Origin: Acuticoccus kalidii
Lineage (GTDB): Bacteria; Pseudomonadota; Alphaproteobacteria; Rhizobiales; Amorphaceae
DNA: 64,000 bases
Direction: 5' to 3'
NCBI RefSeq assembly: GCF_021556395.1
Contig: NZ_JAKGCS010000024.1
Span: 248,001-312,000 of the forward strand
Part shown: one piece after another, positions 1-12,194 of the stretch
Layout of the letters: each line of letters starts with the position of its first letter
Numbering within the stretch: position 1 is the stretch's first letter
The notes under the pieces: generated by a model
Database searches by the model: none
The model's input: only the letters and a program-made list of their open reading frames with translations
What the model was told of the DNA's origin: nothing
Made by a program: the position numbers and the translations under genes

Positions 1-491
1 TACTTCACGCCCTTGCCCTTATAGGGCTCCGGCGGACGCCATTTGCGGATCTCGGCCGCGACCTGACCCACACGCTGCTTGTCGATCCCGGACACGACGA
101 TCTCGGTCGGCTTCGGACACTTGATGTCGATCCCGTCGGGGATCGCATACTTCACGTCGTGCGAGTAGCCGAGCGCCAGAACAAGATCCTTGCCCTGGAT
201 GGCCGCGCGGTAACCGACGCCGTTGATCTGAAGCGCCTTCGAGAAGCCGTCGGTCGTCCCCGTGACGAGGTTCGCGATCATCGTGCGCGACAGCCCCCAA
301 AGGGCGCGCGCCTTCTGCTCCTCATTCACCGGGTCGACCTTGATGCCGTCCTCGGTCTCTTTGACCGAGACCAGATCGGGAACCGTGAAGGACAATTCGC
401 CCTTCGGTCCCTTCACCGTCACCGTCTGCCCGTCGACCTTGGCGGTCACCCCTTTGGGGATCGGTACCGCCAGCTTGCCAATACGTGACAT
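1..491 (-). CDS. rplF: 50S ribosomal protein L6 (3' end cut by window)
   Basis: L6 binds 23S rRNA near the sarcin-ricin loop and the factor-binding site of the large subunit. The reading frame starts [12 protein letters not shown] at an ATG at 491 and contains the C-terminal L6 signature [12 protein letters not shown] right at the window edge, so only about the last 10-15 codons are missing (L6 is usually about 177 residues; 163 codons are visible). It follows rpsH by 10 bases in the spc-type order L5-S14-S8-L6, and is probably transcribed and translated with it. Identity is certain; the stop lies outside the window. Confidence 0.98.
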   Translation of the reverse strand, partial: MSRIGKLAVPIPKGVTAKVDGQTVTVKGPKGELSFTVPDLVSVKETEDGIKVDPVNEEQKARALWGLSRTMIANLVTGTTDGFSKALQINGVGYRAAIQGKDLVLALGYSHDVKYAIPDGIDIKCPKPTEIVVSGIDKQRVGQVAAEIRKWRPPEPYKGKGVK

Positions 492-501
492 GCCCGCCCC
501 C

Positions 502-900
502 TTAGAAGATTTGGCAGAGCACTTCACCGCCGACATTTTCGTCGCGCGCCTGGTGCTCACTCATGACGCCTTTCGACGTCGACAGGATGGAAATGCCGAG
601 GCCGTCGCGGACCCGCGGCAGCGTGGTCACCGAGGAATACACCCGGCGGCCAGGCTTGGACACGCGCTTGATCTCGCGGATCACGGGCGCGCCGTCATAA
701 TATTTGAGCTCGATGTCGATCTCGGACCGCCCATTTTCGTGGGTGGTCACCGAGTAGCCACGAATGTAGCCCTCGGACTTCAGAACATCGAGAACGTTAA
801 CGCGAAGCTTGGAGCCCGGCGTCTGAACGCTTGAACGCTTACGCATCTGGGCGTTCCGGATACGCGTCAGCATATCACCAAGAGGATCAGTCAGATTCAT
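502..900 (-). CDS. rpsH: 30S ribosomal protein S8
   Basis: S8 is a primary 16S rRNA-binding protein that organises the central domain of the small subunit; in E. coli it also represses spc-operon translation. The 132-residue product begins [18 protein letters not shown] and ends in the conserved [13 protein letters not shown] tail with the family's VSKPGRRVY and [12 protein letters not shown] segments, giving normal length. It lies 9 bases downstream of rpsN. I did not find an obvious S8 target mimic at the rplE start, so autoregulation here is only an assumption from the family. Confidence 0.98.
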   Translation of the reverse strand: MNLTDPLGDMLTRIRNAQMRKRSSVQTPGSKLRVNVLDVLKSEGYIRGYSVTTHENGRSEIDIELKYYDGAPVIREIKRVSKPGRRVYSSVTTLPRVRDGLGISILSTSKGVMSEHQARDENVGGEVLCQIF

Positions 901-909
901 GCCGTTGCC

Positions 910-1215
910 TTACCAGCTCGACTTCACGAGGCCCGGCACCTTGCCGGCAGAGCCCAGTTCGCGCAGCGCAATACGGCTCATCTTGAGCTTGCGATAGTAC
1001 GCCTTCGGACGACCCGTCACTTCGCAACGGTTCTTCACGCGAGTCGGGGCCGAATTACGGGGAAGCTCTGCAAGCTTCAGCTGAGCCGCGAAGCGCTCCT
1101 CCATCGGGAGCTCCTGGTTCTTCGTGATCTCGAGCAGAGCCGCCCGCTTCGCCGCATACTGATCGACGAGCTTCATCCGCTTGGCGTTGTTCTCGATCTT
1201 GCCTTTCTTGGCCAT
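910..1215 (-). CDS. rpsN: 30S ribosomal protein S14 (zinc-free form)
   Basis: S14 sits in the head of the 30S subunit and is needed for late assembly. The 101-residue product ends [17 protein letters not shown] and has [15 protein letters not shown] in place of the CxxC-X-CxxC zinc ribbon, so it is the long zinc-independent (C-minus) paralogue that most proteobacteria use. It lies between rplE and rpsH with 10- and 9-base gaps. Normal length, no oddities. Confidence 0.98.
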   Translation of the reverse strand: MAKKGKIENNAKRMKLVDQYAAKRAALLEITKNQELPMEERFAAQLKLAELPRNSAPTRVKNRCEVTGRPKAYYRKLKMSRIALRELGSAGKVPGLVKSSW

Positions 1216-1225
1216 GTCTCGTCCC

Positions 1226-1816
1226 CTACTGCCGAAACGGAAAGTTGAAAAGCCGCAGCATTTCGCGCGCTTCTTCGTCCGTCTTGGCGGTCGTCGCCAC
1301 GATGATGTCCATACCCCAGACCTGATCCACCTTGTCGTAGATGATCTCGGGGAACACCAGATGTTCCTTCACGCCACAGGCGAAGTTGCCCCGTCCGTCG
1401 AAGCTCTTCGGGTTGAGACCCCGGAAGTCCTTCACACGCGGAAGCGCGATCGTGACGAAACGATCAAGGAACTCGAACATTTTCTGCCGACGCAGCGTGA
1501 CCTTGCAGCCGAGCGGCATCTGCTCACGGACCTTGAAGCCCGCGATCGAGTTCTTCGCCCGCGTCATCACCGGCGCCTGACCCGCGATCAACGCGAGATC
1601 TTTCATCGCCGACTGGACCTTGCGGCTGTCCGCCGTCGCCTCGCCGACACCCATGTTGATCACCACCTTGTCGAGGCTGGGGATCATCATCGGGTTCGAA
1701 TACTCGAACTTCTCTTGCAGGCCGGGAACGACCTTCTCGCGATAGAGCTTCGCAAAACGCGGCTCATAGCCTTCCGGGAGTCCGACGGTCTCCGGCGCGT
1801 CCATGACATCAGCCAT
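1226..1816 (-). CDS. rplE: 50S ribosomal protein L5
   Basis: L5 binds 5S rRNA and forms a bridge to the 30S head. The family segments [19 protein letters not shown], a GCKVTLRR motif and the C-terminal [18 protein letters not shown] are present. At 196 residues it is slightly longer than the usual 179-187 because of an N-terminal [19 protein letters not shown] stretch. Translation from the ATG at 1816 overlaps the end of rplX by 8 bases; the in-frame ATG at 1804 would remove the overlap. Either way the two genes look translationally coupled. Confidence 0.97.
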   Translation of the reverse strand: MADVMDAPETVGLPEGYEPRFAKLYREKVVPGLQEKFEYSNPMMIPSLDKVVINMGVGEATADSRKVQSAMKDLALIAGQAPVMTRAKNSIAGFKVREQMPLGCKVTLRRQKMFEFLDRFVTIALPRVKDFRGLNPKSFDGRGNFACGVKEHLVFPEIIYDKVDQVWGMDIIVATTAKTDEEAREMLRLFNFPFRQ

Positions 1817-2126
1817 CGATCACCTCCCCCGAGCGCTTCGCAAAGCGCACTTTCGTGCCATCGTCGTTGACGCGGAAACCGACACGGGTCGGCTTGCCGT
1901 CCTTCGGGTCTTCGAGCGCGATGTTCGACAGGTTGATCGGCGCGGACTTCGCGATGATCCCACCCTCGGACTGCGCACTCTGACGCGTATGGCGTTGAAC
2001 GATATTGACGCCGGCGACGAGGGCGCGGCCCTCTTTCGGCATCACCTTGGTCACCTGACCGGACTTGCCCTTGTCGCGGCCGGCGAGGACGACGACGCGG
2101 TCGCCTTTCCGAATCTTCGCGGCCAT
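1809..2126 (-). CDS. rplX: 50S ribosomal protein L24
   Basis: L24 is an early 23S rRNA assembly-initiator protein near the peptide exit tunnel. The protein starts [20 protein letters not shown], the KOW motif that defines the family, followed by the conserved [12 protein letters not shown] region. Length is 105 residues, as expected. It follows rplN directly (its ATG is the base after the rplN stop) and its end overlaps rplE by 8 bases. Confidence 0.98.
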   Translation of the reverse strand: MAAKIRKGDRVVVLAGRDKGKSGQVTKVMPKEGRALVAGVNIVQRHTRQSAQSEGGIIAKSAPINLSNIALEDPKDGKPTRVGFRVNDDGTKVRFAKRSGEVIDG

Positions 2127-2495
2127 CTACAAAACCTCCGGCGCGAGCGAAATAATCTTCATGTGGTTCGACTGGCGCAGCTCGCGGGGGACAGGCCCAA
2201 AGATGCGGGTGCCAAGGGGCTCCTTGTTGTTGTTCACAAGGACAGCCGCGTTGCCGTCGAAGCGGATCACCGAGCCGTCGGCCCGTTTGATGTCCTTCGC
2301 CGTACGCACGACGACGGCCTTCGCCACGTCGCCTTTCTTGACGCGACCACGCGGGCTCGCCTCTTTCACGGACACCACGATGATGTCCCCGACCGAGGCG
2401 TATTTCCGCTTCGAGCCGCCCAGCACCTTGATGCACATGACCCGGCGTGCGCCGGAATTGTCGGCGACGGCGAGGTTAGTCTGCATCTGGATCAT
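2127..2495 (-). CDS. rplN: 50S ribosomal protein L14
   Basis: L14 contributes to intersubunit bridges B5 and B8 and binds RsfS in other bacteria. The 122-residue product begins [19 protein letters not shown] and contains [19 protein letters not shown] and the C-terminal [12 protein letters not shown] block, typical length and composition. It is the first gene of what in E. coli is the spc operon. Here it is separated from rpsQ by 123 bases holding a 12-bp-stem hairpin, unlike the tightly packed genes on either side. Confidence 0.98.
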   Translation of the reverse strand: MIQMQTNLAVADNSGARRVMCIKVLGGSKRKYASVGDIIVVSVKEASPRGRVKKGDVAKAVVVRTAKDIKRADGSVIRFDGNAAVLVNNNKEPLGTRIFGPVPRELRQSNHMKIISLAPEVL

Positions 2496-2546
2496 AACTT
2501 CATCTCATGTTGGGACCGCCATCAACGGTCCGGCACTCAAGTAAAC

Positions 2547-2574
2547 CGCTAGAGGAGGTTTCCCTCCTCTAGCG
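2547..2574 (-). terminator. Hairpin at the S10/spc boundary
   Basis: A perfect 12-bp inverted repeat (CGCTAGAGGAGG and its complement) with a 4-base loop lies between the rpsQ stop and the rplN start. In the minus-strand transcript it is followed by a short run, GGTTTAC, so it is a weak terminator at best. Its place matches the E. coli S10-operon end and spc-operon start. It could be a partial terminator, an RNA-processing site or a stability element; the sequence does not decide. Confidence 0.55.
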
Positions 2575-2618
2575 CTCCAGATCACGAAATCGGTGCGGTT
2601 CACACCGGAGCGGAAGAC

Positions 2619-2990
2619 TTACGCCTTCTCGTCTCCGACATGCGTTTCCGCATCATGTGCCGCCTTCTCGACCGCCTGGGCGTCACCACCCGCGGCAGAG
2701 ACGGCCGCCGCAGCGGCCTGCGCTTCGGCGTCGGAGGTGATCAGCACACCAGCCGGCGTCAGCGCACCGACGACCCGCCACGATTTCAGCTTGGAAACCG
2801 GGCGGCATTCCTCGATCCGAACCCGATCACCGACGTGATAGCGGTTCGTCTCGTCGTGCGCGTGATAGCTCTTCGAGCGACGCACGGTCTTCTTCAACAA
2901 CGGGTGGGCAAAGCGCCGCTCGACGGAGACAACAATCGTCTTGTTGCCCTTGTCGGAGGTCACGATCCCTTCAAGGTTACGCTTCGGCAT
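2619..2990 (-). CDS. rpsQ: 30S ribosomal protein S17 with long acidic/Ala-rich tail
   Basis: S17 is a primary 16S rRNA binder with an OB fold. The core runs [20 protein letters not shown] through [23 protein letters not shown] and matches the family over about 80 residues. The product is 123 residues, some 40 longer than E. coli S17 (84). The extra C-terminal part is rich in Ala, Glu and Asp ([19 protein letters not shown]) and probably disordered. Some alphaproteobacterial S17 proteins carry such tails, so this looks like lineage extension rather than a frame error. The gene sits 8 bases after rpmC. Confidence 0.96.
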   Translation of the reverse strand: MPKRNLEGIVTSDKGNKTIVVSVERRFAHPLLKKTVRRSKSYHAHDETNRYHVGDRVRIEECRPVSKLKSWRVVGALTPAGVLITSDAEAQAAAAAVSAAGGDAQAVEKAAHDAETHVGDEKA

Positions 2991-2998
2991 CTAAACCC

Positions 2999-3217
2999 TC
3001 ACTCGGCCTTGGACGCCGCGGCGTCCGCGGCCCGGCGCTGGCCCAAAATCGTCTTGATCCGCGCAATATCGCGGCGGATCACACGCACCCGCGCCGTATT
3101 CTCAAGCTGCCCGGTGGCACGCTGGAAACGCAGGTTGAACTGCTCTTTCTTCAGATCGCGAAGCTGGTCGACGAGCTCGTCGGACGTCTTCGCGCGCACA
3201 TCTTCGGCCCGCATCAT
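2999..3217 (-). CDS. rpmC: 50S ribosomal protein L29
   Basis: L29 is a small helical hairpin protein at the peptide exit, part of the trigger factor and SRP docking site. The 72-residue product contains the family motif [20 protein letters not shown] and [14 protein letters not shown]. It starts on the base next to the rplP stop codon, so the two are tightly packed. No irregularities. Confidence 0.97.
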   Translation of the reverse strand: MMRAEDVRAKTSDELVDQLRDLKKEQFNLRFQRATGQLENTARVRVIRRDIARIKTILGQRRAADAAASKAE

Positions 3218-3631
3218 CTACTCCGCAATCCGCTGGACGAAGCGCGTCTTGATCGGGAGCTTCGCACCGGCGAGACGGAACGCCTCACGCGCGATCTCCT
3301 CGGACACGCCGTCGATCTCGAACATGATCCGGCCGGGATGCACCCGGGCGGCCCAATACTCGACCGAGCCCTTACCCTTACCCATACGCACTTCGGTCGG
3401 CTTCTTCGACACCGGCAGGTCGGGGAAGATACGGATCCACACGCGACCCTGACGCTTCATGTGACGCGTCATGGCCCGACGGGCTGCTTCGATCTGCCGG
3501 GCGGTCACCCGCTCCGGCTCCATTGCCTTCAGGCCGAAGGCGCCAAAGTTGAGCTCGGTGCCCCCCTTCGCGACGCCATGGATGCGGCCCTTGTGCTGCT
3601 TGCGGAACTTGGTCCGTTTCGGCTGCAACAT
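3218..3631 (-). CDS. rplP: 50S ribosomal protein L16
   Basis: L16 organises the A-site tRNA-binding region and is essential for late 50S assembly. The protein starts [16 protein letters not shown] and carries [19 protein letters not shown], the [20 protein letters not shown] block and GKGSVEYW, all diagnostic. Length 137 is standard. It follows rpsC by 15 bases and abuts rpmC. Confidence 0.98.
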   Translation of the reverse strand: MLQPKRTKFRKQHKGRIHGVAKGGTELNFGAFGLKAMEPERVTARQIEAARRAMTRHMKRQGRVWIRIFPDLPVSKKPTEVRMGKGKGSVEYWAARVHPGRIMFEIDGVSEEIAREAFRLAGAKLPIKTRFVQRIAE

Positions 3632-3646
3632 CGATTACCGCTCCCC

Positions 3647-4369
3647 TCAGCCGCGATCGCCGCGGTCATCACCGCGTCGACGACCGGACGAACCCTGGTT
3701 CGACGCCTCGGTGGCGCGCCGTTCGGACGCCATCGGGTCGTGCTCCAGGATCTCGCCCTTGAAGATCCAAACCTTGACGCCACACGTGCCGTACGCCGTC
3801 TCGGCCGTGGCAACGCCATAGTCGATGTCGGCACGCAGCGTGTGCAGCGGCACACGGCCTTCGCGATACCACTCGGTCCGCGCGATTTCCGCGCCGCCGA
3901 GACGACCGCCGCAATTGATGCGGATGCCGCCAGCGCCCATGCGCATCGCGGTCTGCACCGCACGCTTCATGGCGCGGCGGAACGCGATACGGCGCTCGAG
4001 CTGCTGCGCAATCGAAGCGGCCACCAGCGTCGCGTCAACTTCCGGCTTGCGGACCTCGACGATGTTGATGTGCACCTCGGAGTCGGTCATCGCCGACACC
4101 TTCTTGCGCAGGCGGTCGATATCGGCGCCCTTCTTGCCGATCACGACACCCGGACGCGCCGAATGGATCGTCACACGGCACTTCTTGTGCGGGCGCTCGA
4201 TCACGATCTTCGAAACCGCGGCCTGCTTCAGCTCCTTCATGAGCATCTTGCGGATCGCAATATCCTCATGCAGCAGCTTGCCGTATTCGCCGCCCTCCGC
4301 GTACCAGCGCGAATCCCAGGTGCGGTTGATGCCGAGCCGGAGCCCGATCGGGGAAACCTTCTGACCCAT
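3647..4369 (-). CDS. rpsC: 30S ribosomal protein S3
   Basis: S3 lines the mRNA entry channel and has helicase activity with S4 and S5. The product starts [20 protein letters not shown], has the KH-domain [11 protein letters not shown] loop and the C-terminal [15 protein letters not shown] domain. At 240 residues it ends in a short Arg/Gly/Asp-rich tail ([14 protein letters not shown]) typical of alphaproteobacteria. Start and stop share one base with rplV (overlap at 4369), indicating termination-reinitiation. Confidence 0.98.
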   Translation of the reverse strand: MGQKVSPIGLRLGINRTWDSRWYAEGGEYGKLLHEDIAIRKMLMKELKQAAVSKIVIERPHKKCRVTIHSARPGVVIGKKGADIDRLRKKVSAMTDSEVHINIVEVRKPEVDATLVAASIAQQLERRIAFRRAMKRAVQTAMRMGAGGIRINCGGRLGGAEIARTEWYREGRVPLHTLRADIDYGVATAETAYGTCGVKVWIFKGEILEHDPMASERRATEASNQGSSGRRRGDDRGDRG

Positions 4370-4749
4370 CAGGCCGCCTCCTCAACTTCACGCACCACGA
4401 TCGTGAGGTGCGAAAACGGCTTCTCGATGCCACCGACGCGGCCACGGCCACGCGGGCGGAAGCGCTTCATCACAAGCGCTTTGCCAACGAAGGCTTCTTT
4501 CACGACCAGGGCGTCGACGTCGAGATCGTGGTTGTTCTCCGCATTTGCGATCGCCGACTCGAGCGTCTTACGCACGTCGACTGCGATCCGCTTGCGGCTG
4601 AACTCCAGATCGGAGAGCGCCTTGGAAACCGGCTTCCCACGGATCATTGCCGCGACCAGATTGAGCTTCTGGGGGCTGACCCGGATCATCTTGTTTACCG
4701 CGCGTGCCTCGGTCTCGGCGAGGACGCGGGGGCGTTTTGCCTTACCCAT
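4369..4749 (-). CDS. rplV: 50S ribosomal protein L22
   Basis: L22 has a beta-hairpin that lines the narrowest part of the exit tunnel, where macrolide-resistance changes occur. Family motifs [16 protein letters not shown] and the hairpin region [18 protein letters not shown] are intact. Length is 126 residues, slightly longer than the E. coli protein at the N-terminus. It overlaps rpsC and rpsS by one base at each end. Confidence 0.98.
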   Translation of the reverse strand: MGKAKRPRVLAETEARAVNKMIRVSPQKLNLVAAMIRGKPVSKALSDLEFSRKRIAVDVRKTLESAIANAENNHDLDVDALVVKEAFVGKALVMKRFRPRGRGRVGGIEKPFSHLTIVVREVEEAA

Positions 4750-5027
4750 TACTTCCTCTTCGCCTTCTTGTCGGCACCGTGCCCGTAGTACGTGCGCGTC
4801 GGCGAAAACTCACCGAACTTGTGGCCAACCATGTCTTCGGTCACGAGCACGGGGACGTGCTTCTGACCATTGTAGACGCCAAATGTCAGACCAACGAAGT
4901 GCGGCAGAACGGTCGAGCGACGCGACCAGATCTTGATGACCTCGTTGCGACCGCTCTCGCGGACCTTCTCCGCCTTCTTCAGGAGGTATCCGTCGACGAA
5001 CGGACCTTTCCAGACTGAGCGAGTCAT
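4749..5027 (-). CDS. rpsS: 30S ribosomal protein S19
   Basis: S19 lies in the 30S head with S13 and contacts the A-site finger. The 92-residue protein begins [20 protein letters not shown] and carries [19 protein letters not shown] and [18 protein letters not shown], the standard signature. It starts directly after rplB and shares one base with rplV, so the four genes form a coupled translation unit. Confidence 0.98.
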   Translation of the reverse strand: MTRSVWKGPFVDGYLLKKAEKVRESGRNEVIKIWSRRSTVLPHFVGLTFGVYNGQKHVPVLVTEDMVGHKFGEFSPTRTYYGHGADKKAKRK

Positions 5028-5861
5028 TTACTTCTTCCGTGCGTGACGCGAGCGGACGATGTACTTGTCCGTCGACTTGTTGGAGCGCGTGCGCTTGCCC
5101 TTGGTCGGCTGGCCCCACGGCGTCACAGGGTGACGACCGCCGGACGTGCGACCCTCACCACCACCATGGGGGTGGTCGAACGGGTTCATCGCGACACCGC
5201 GCGTCTGCGGGCGACGGCCGAGCCAACGCGAACGGCCTGCCTTCGAGAGATTGATGTTGCCGTGATCGGGGTTCGACACCGCGCCACAGGTGGCCATGCA
5301 GGCACCCGGAACGCGGCGCTGCTCACCCGACTGAAGGCGAAGCACCGCATAACCGCCATCACGACCGACGAGCTGCGCGTAGCCGCCGGCGGCGCGGGCG
5401 ATCTGACCACCCTTCATCGGCTTCATCTCCACATTGTGGATGATGGTGCCAACGGGGATCGCCGAAAGCGGCATCGCGTTGCCCGGCTTCACGTCAACCT
5501 TCGCACCGGCCACGACGGTGTCACCCACCGAAAGGCGCTGCGGCGCGAGAATGTAGGACAGCTCGCCGTCCTGATACTTCACCAGCGCGATGAACGCCGA
5601 ACGGTTCGGGTCGTACTCGAGCCGCTCAACCGTCGCCGGAACGTCGAACTTGCGACGCTTGAAATCGACGATGCGATAGGTCCGCTTGTGACCGCCGCCA
5701 CGATGCCGGCTCGTCTTGCGGCCGACATTGTTGCGGCCGCCGGACTTCGACAGACCCTCGGTCAGCGACTTCTCGGGCTTGCCCTTGTAAAGGCCGTCCC
5801 GCTTGACGATGACGAGCTGGCGCTGGCCCGGGGACGTCGGATTGAAAGTCTTCAGTGCCAT
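5028..5861 (-). CDS. rplB: 50S ribosomal protein L2
   Basis: L2 is required for subunit joining and peptidyl transferase assembly. The 277-residue product starts [17 protein letters not shown]. It has the SGRNN-like [21 protein letters not shown] segment and the catalytically implicated C-terminal region [19 protein letters not shown], including the conserved His expected near position 229. Length and motifs are standard. It follows rplW by 4 bases. Confidence 0.98.
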   Translation of the reverse strand: MALKTFNPTSPGQRQLVIVKRDGLYKGKPEKSLTEGLSKSGGRNNVGRKTSRHRGGGHKRTYRIVDFKRRKFDVPATVERLEYDPNRSAFIALVKYQDGELSYILAPQRLSVGDTVVAGAKVDVKPGNAMPLSAIPVGTIIHNVEMKPMKGGQIARAAGGYAQLVGRDGGYAVLRLQSGEQRRVPGACMATCGAVSNPDHGNINLSKAGRSRWLGRRPQTRGVAMNPFDHPHGGGEGRTSGGRHPVTPWGQPTKGKRTRSNKSTDKYIVRSRHARKK

Positions 5862-5865
5862 CGGA

Positions 5866-6162
5866 TTAAAGCCCCGTCGTCACGTCGATGGATTGACCGT
5901 CGGCGAGCGTCACGACAGCGTGCTTCACATCCGACTGACGTCCTTTGACGCCGCGGAAGCGCTTCACCTTGCCCTTGCGCACCAGCGTGTTGACGGCCGT
6001 CACCTTCACCGAAAAGAGCGCTTCGACAGCGGCCTTGATCTCGGGCTTCGACGCCGCCTTCGACACGCGGAAGACGATCTGGTTGTTCTCGGACGCCTCG
6101 GTCGACTTCTCGGTAATCACCGGAGAGACGATGACGTCATAATGGTTGAGCGCGATCGCCAT
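5866..6162 (-). CDS. rplW: 50S ribosomal protein L23
   Basis: L23 sits at the tunnel exit and is the main docking site for trigger factor and SRP. The 98-residue protein has the family motifs [35 protein letters not shown] and [19 protein letters not shown]. Its start shares one base with the rplD stop, which implies coupled translation. Confidence 0.98.
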   Translation of the reverse strand: MAIALNHYDVIVSPVITEKSTEASENNQIVFRVSKAASKPEIKAAVEALFSVKVTAVNTLVRKGKVKRFRGVKGRQSDVKHAVVTLADGQSIDVTTGL

Positions 6163-6824
6163 CAGGCCGCCTCCCCTTCGGCGGCCGTCAGGGCCGCAGC
6201 GCCGGCACCGGCGAGACGCGCTTCGATGCCCTCGAGGGCCGAGCGGGTCAGCACCAGCGTGTCACGACGCATGATGTCGTAGACGTTGAGGCCGGCGACC
6301 GGCAGCACGTCCACCATCGGAATATTGCGCGCCGCCTTGGCAAAGTTCGCGTCGACGTCGGCGTCGATCACCAGCGCGTTCGACACGCCCAGCGCCGCGA
6401 ACTGCGTGCGCAGCGCCTTCGTCTTCAGCTCGTCGATCGCTGCGCGGTCGAGGACGATGATGCCCTCGTTCTTCGCCTTGGCCGACAGCGCGAGACGCAG
6501 GCCGAGCTGACGAACCTTCTTCGGCAGCTCGTGCGAATGATCGCGAACCTTCGGCCCGTGGGGCTTCGCGCCGCCACGGAACTGCGTCGCCTTCTTGTCG
6601 GAGTGACGAGCGCGGCCCGTCCCCTTCTGGCGGTACATCTTCTTGCCGGTGGCGTTGATCTCGCCGCGACTCTTCACCTTGTGCGTGCCGGCCTGGCGAC
6701 GAGCCAGCTGCCAGCGCACGACACGGTGGAGAATGTCCGCACGGGGCTCCAAACCAAACGTCTCATCGGGCAACGTAACGGTACCCGCGTCCTCACCGGC
6801 GAGCGTTTTGACCGTAATGTCCAT
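6162..6824 (-). CDS. rplD: 50S ribosomal protein L4
   Basis: L4 binds 23S rRNA domain I and reaches into the exit tunnel; in E. coli it also represses its own S10 operon. The product carries the tunnel-loop region [19 protein letters not shown] and [20 protein letters not shown] chose the ATG at 6824 (TGATG overlap with the rplC stop, 220 residues). A GTG directly upstream at 6827 is also in frame. The last 20 residues are an Ala-rich extension. Confidence 0.97.
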   Translation of the reverse strand: MDITVKTLAGEDAGTVTLPDETFGLEPRADILHRVVRWQLARRQAGTHKVKSRGEINATGKKMYRQKGTGRARHSDKKATQFRGGAKPHGPKVRDHSHELPKKVRQLGLRLALSAKAKNEGIIVLDRAAIDELKTKALRTQFAALGVSNALVIDADVDANFAKAARNIPMVDVLPVAGLNVYDIMRRDTLVLTRSALEGIEARLAGAGAAALTAAEGEAA

Positions 6825-7612
6825 CACGCATCACCCTTGTTCGTATCGTCACCAGCTGCGGGCGCCTCGTTGACGACCTCGGTGACATCGGCCGGCGCGG
6901 CGCCGGCAGCCTCTTCGGCCGGGGCCTCGTCGCTCTCGGGCATGCGGAACGCACCCGGCATCGGAATGCCGTCCGGCGTCGCCTTCTTCACCGCATCGCG
7001 GATCATAACCCAAGACCCCTTGGAGCCCGGGACGGCGCCCTTCACGAGGACCAGCCCGCGATCGGCGTCAACACGCGCGATCGTGAGGTTCTGCGTGGTC
7101 ACACGGACATTGCCCATATGACCCGCCATCTTCTTGCCTTTGAAGATCTTGCCGGGATCCTGGCACTGGCCGACCGAGCCGTGGCTACGGTGCGAGATCG
7201 ACACGCCGTGAGAGGCGCGAAGGCCGCCGAAATTGTGCCGCTTCATGGCACCGGCGAAACCCTTACCGATCGACGTACCCGTGGCGTCGACGAACTGCCC
7301 CTCCACGAAATGGTCGGCGGTGATCTCCGCGCCCACCTCGATGAGGTTGTCCTGAGACACACGGCACTCCGCGAGCGCACGCTTCGGCTCGACATTCGCC
7401 TTCGCGAAATGGCCGCGCATCGCCTTCGTGGTGTTCTTCGCCTTAGCGCGACCGGCGCCAAGCTGAAGCGCCACATAGCCGTCGCGTTCGGCCGTCCGCT
7501 GTGCCACGACCTGGCAGCCGTCGAGCGCCAGCACCGTCACCGGCACATGCTCGCCCGCATCGTTATAGATGCGGGTCATCCCGATCTTCTTTGCGATGAT
7601 CGCCGAACGCAT
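6824..7612 (-). CDS. rplC: 50S ribosomal protein L3 with acidic C-terminal tail
   Basis: L3 is one of two proteins that initiate 50S assembly and has a loop reaching the peptidyl transferase centre. The start [20 protein letters not shown] and the loop segment [17 protein letters not shown] are diagnostic; the latter holds the glutamine that PrmB methylates in other bacteria. The product is 262 residues versus 209 in E. coli. The extra roughly 45 C-terminal residues are acidic and Ala-rich ([20 protein letters not shown]), probably a disordered lineage extension. It is coupled to rplD by a one-base overlap. Confidence 0.97.
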   Translation of the reverse strand: MRSAIIAKKIGMTRIYNDAGEHVPVTVLALDGCQVVAQRTAERDGYVALQLGAGRAKAKNTTKAMRGHFAKANVEPKRALAECRVSQDNLIEVGAEITADHFVEGQFVDATGTSIGKGFAGAMKRHNFGGLRASHGVSISHRSHGSVGQCQDPGKIFKGKKMAGHMGNVRVTTQNLTIARVDADRGLVLVKGAVPGSKGSWVMIRDAVKKATPDGIPMPGAFRMPESDEAPAEEAAGAAPADVTEVVNEAPAAGDDTNKGDA

Positions 7613-7669
7613 CGCTCTACCCTTCCGCCCTCAGGCCCTCGTCAAAACTCAAAACAACCAAGCTCAAAA

Positions 7670-7978
7670 TCAGAGCTTGATCTCGACATCCACGCCGGCG
7701 GCAAGATCGAGCTTCATCAGCGCGTCCACCGTCTGCGGCGTCGGGTCGACAATGTCGAGGAGCCGCTTATGCGTACGAATTTCGAACTGCTCGCGGCTCT
7801 TCTTATCGATGTGCGGCGAACGGTTCACTGTGTAGCGTTCAATACGGGTCGGAAGCGGGACCGGCCCTCGGACCTGTGCCCCCGTCCGGCGCGCCGTCTG
7901 CACGATCTCCTTGGTGGAGGTATCGAGCACACGGTGATCGAACGCTTTCAGGCGTATGCGAATATTCTGGTTCATCAC
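7670..7978 (-). CDS. rpsJ: 30S ribosomal protein S10
   Basis: S10 is a 30S head protein and, as NusE, a transcription antitermination factor. The 102-residue product starts [18 protein letters not shown] and includes [39 protein letters not shown], with the C-terminal [11 protein letters not shown]. It heads the ribosomal-protein run and follows tuf by 236 bases that contain the tuf terminator candidate and a small leader hairpin. Confidence 0.98.
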   Translation of the reverse strand: MMNQNIRIRLKAFDHRVLDTSTKEIVQTARRTGAQVRGPVPLPTRIERYTVNRSPHIDKKSREQFEIRTHKRLLDIVDPTPQTVDALMKLDLAAGVDVEIKL

Positions 7979-8073
7979 GCTCTTCTTGCACCCGCCGCAA
8001 CGGACGACTTCGCCTGCCCGATTTCCTCAATCGGAAATCGACAGACCCTGAAAACACGACTCAATGGCTGACA

Positions 8074-8089
8074 CCCCTTCCTTAAGGGG
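8074..8089 (-). promoter_or_regulatory. Small hairpin in the rpsJ leader
   Basis: An inverted repeat CCCCTT-CCTT-AAGGGG (6-bp stem, 4-base loop) lies about 95 bases upstream of the rpsJ start. A TTGACA on the minus strand at 8145-8150 could be a -35 element, but I see no convincing -10 at 16-18 bases from it. In E. coli the S10 leader is the site of L4 control; no sequence similarity to that leader is evident here. Confidence 0.25.
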
Positions 8090-8173
8090 CGGCGCGAAAC
8101 GTAATCAACCATCGCGCCAATTGCCAGCATTTTCTGCCCTCGGATGTCAAAAAGATGACGCCCGGGACGTGCA

Positions 8174-8197
8174 GAGGCGCGGCCGAAACCGCGCCTC
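8174..8197 (-). terminator. Probable terminator after tuf
   Basis: A perfect 9-bp inverted repeat (GAGGCGCGG and its complement) with a 6-base loop begins 18 bases past the tuf stop. No uridine run follows on the minus strand, so termination would be partial or factor-assisted. It separates the str-type genes from rpsJ. Confidence 0.5.
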
Positions 8198-8214
8198 CGA
8201 ATTTGGTCGCCGAA

Positions 8215-9405
8215 TTACTCGACGATCGTCGCGACGACGCCGGCGCCGACGGTGCGGCCACCTTCGCGGATCGCGAAGCGGAGCTGCTCTTCCATCGCGA
8301 TCGGCTGGATCAGCTCGACGTTGATCTCCACGTTGTCGCCCGGCATCACCATCTCGGTGCCTTCCGGAAGCGTCACCACGCCCGTCACGTCCGTCGTCCG
8401 GAAATAGAACTGCGGACGATAGTTCGTGAAGAACGGCGTGTGGCGGCCACCCTCTTCCTTGGTGAGGATGTAGGCCGACGCCTTGAACTTCGTGTGCGGC
8501 GTCACGGAACCCGGCTTGCAGAGAACCTGCCCGCGCTCCACGTCGTCGCGACCAACGCCGCGCAGCAGCGCGCCGATATTGTCGCCAGCCTGGCCCTGAT
8601 CGAGCAGCTTGCGGAACATCTCGACGCCCGTAACGGTCGTCTTCGTGGTGTCGCGGATGCCGACGATCTCGACTTCCTCACCCACCTTCACGATGCCGCG
8701 CTCGACACGACCGGTCACAACCGTACCACGACCGGAGATCGAGAACACGTCTTCGATCGGCATCAGGAACGCGCCGTCGACGGGACGCTCCGGCTCCGGA
8801 ATGTACGCGTCGACTTCCTTCATGAGCTCGAGCACCGCGTCGTGGCCGATCTCCTTATTGGAGTCTTCCAGCGCCGCGAGGGCGGAGCCCTTCACGATCG
8901 GAATGTCGTCGCCCGGGAACTCGTAAGAGTTCAAGAGCTCACGCACCTCGAGCTCGACGAGCTCGAGCAGTTCCGGGTCATCGACCTGGTCGACCTTGTT
9001 CAGGAAGACCACGATCGCCGGAACGCCGACCTGACGGGCGAGCAGGATGTGCTCGCGGGTCTGCGGCATGGGGCCGTCCGCCGCCGACACGACCAGGATC
9101 GCGCCGTCCATCTGGGCGGCACCCGTGATCATGTTCTTCACGTAGTCGGCGTGCCCCGGGCAGTCGACGTGCGCGTAGTGGCGGTTCTCGGTCTCGTACT
9201 CCACGTGCGCGGTGGAGATGGTGATGCCACGAGCCTTTTCTTCCGGCGCTGCGTCGATCTGATCGTAGGCCTTGAACGTCGCGCCACCGGTTTCTGCCAA
9301 CACCTTCGTGATCGCCGCCGTTAGCGACGTCTTACCATGGTCAACGTGACCGATGGTCCCGATGTTCAGGTGCGGCTTACTGCGGTTAAACTTCTCCTTC
9401 GCCAT
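8215..9405 (-). CDS. tuf: Elongation factor Tu
   Basis: EF-Tu delivers aminoacyl-tRNA to the ribosomal A site with GTP hydrolysis. The 396-residue protein has G1 GHVDHGKTS, switch [18 protein letters not shown] and the beta-barrel domains 2 and 3 ending in [11 protein letters not shown]. Length is exactly typical. It follows fusA by 128 bases holding a hairpin. Many alphaproteobacteria carry a second tuf copy; only one is visible here. Confidence 0.99.
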   Translation of the reverse strand: MAKEKFNRSKPHLNIGTIGHVDHGKTSLTAAITKVLAETGGATFKAYDQIDAAPEEKARGITISTAHVEYETENRHYAHVDCPGHADYVKNMITGAAQMDGAILVVSAADGPMPQTREHILLARQVGVPAIVVFLNKVDQVDDPELLELVELEVRELLNSYEFPGDDIPIVKGSALAALEDSNKEIGHDAVLELMKEVDAYIPEPERPVDGAFLMPIEDVFSISGRGTVVTGRVERGIVKVGEEVEIVGIRDTTKTTVTGVEMFRKLLDQGQAGDNIGALLRGVGRDDVERGQVLCKPGSVTPHTKFKASAYILTKEEGGRHTPFFTNYRPQFYFRTTDVTGVVTLPEGTEMVMPGDNVEINVELIQPIAMEEQLRFAIREGGRTVGAGVVATIVE

Positions 9406-9501
9406 TGGCGATTCTCCACTATCCTCTTGGGTCCGGCGCTGACGCTAGATTGGTCAAGTTGGCACCGCCCCCAAAACCCGGGGCGGCGGGTTGCTTTGCC
9501 A

Positions 9502-9525
9502 CCGCCCCTGGTCTCGTTGGGGCGG
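9502..9525 (-). terminator. Hairpin between fusA and tuf
   Basis: A 7-bp perfect stem (CCGCCCC with GGGGCGG) and 10-base loop begins 8 bases past the fusA stop. No T-tract follows on the transcribed strand. It may adjust tuf expression relative to fusA or stabilise the upstream message. Confidence 0.35.
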
Positions 9526-9533
9526 CAGTCGGA

Positions 9534-11609
<2,076 letters not shown>

Positions 11610-11636
11610 GATGCTCTCGGGCGTTCGTGCTTCGGC

Positions 11637-12113
<477 letters not shown>

Positions 12114-12194
12114 TCAATTCCTCACCGAGGTCAGGGCCCCCGCGCGACCCGCTCCCCACCACACTTCGATCAATTCTTCGCCTAACCGCGACCG

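Noticed and set aside
8145..8150. TTGACA upstream of rpsJ as a promoter
   Set aside because: No acceptable -10 at 16-18 bases on the minus strand.
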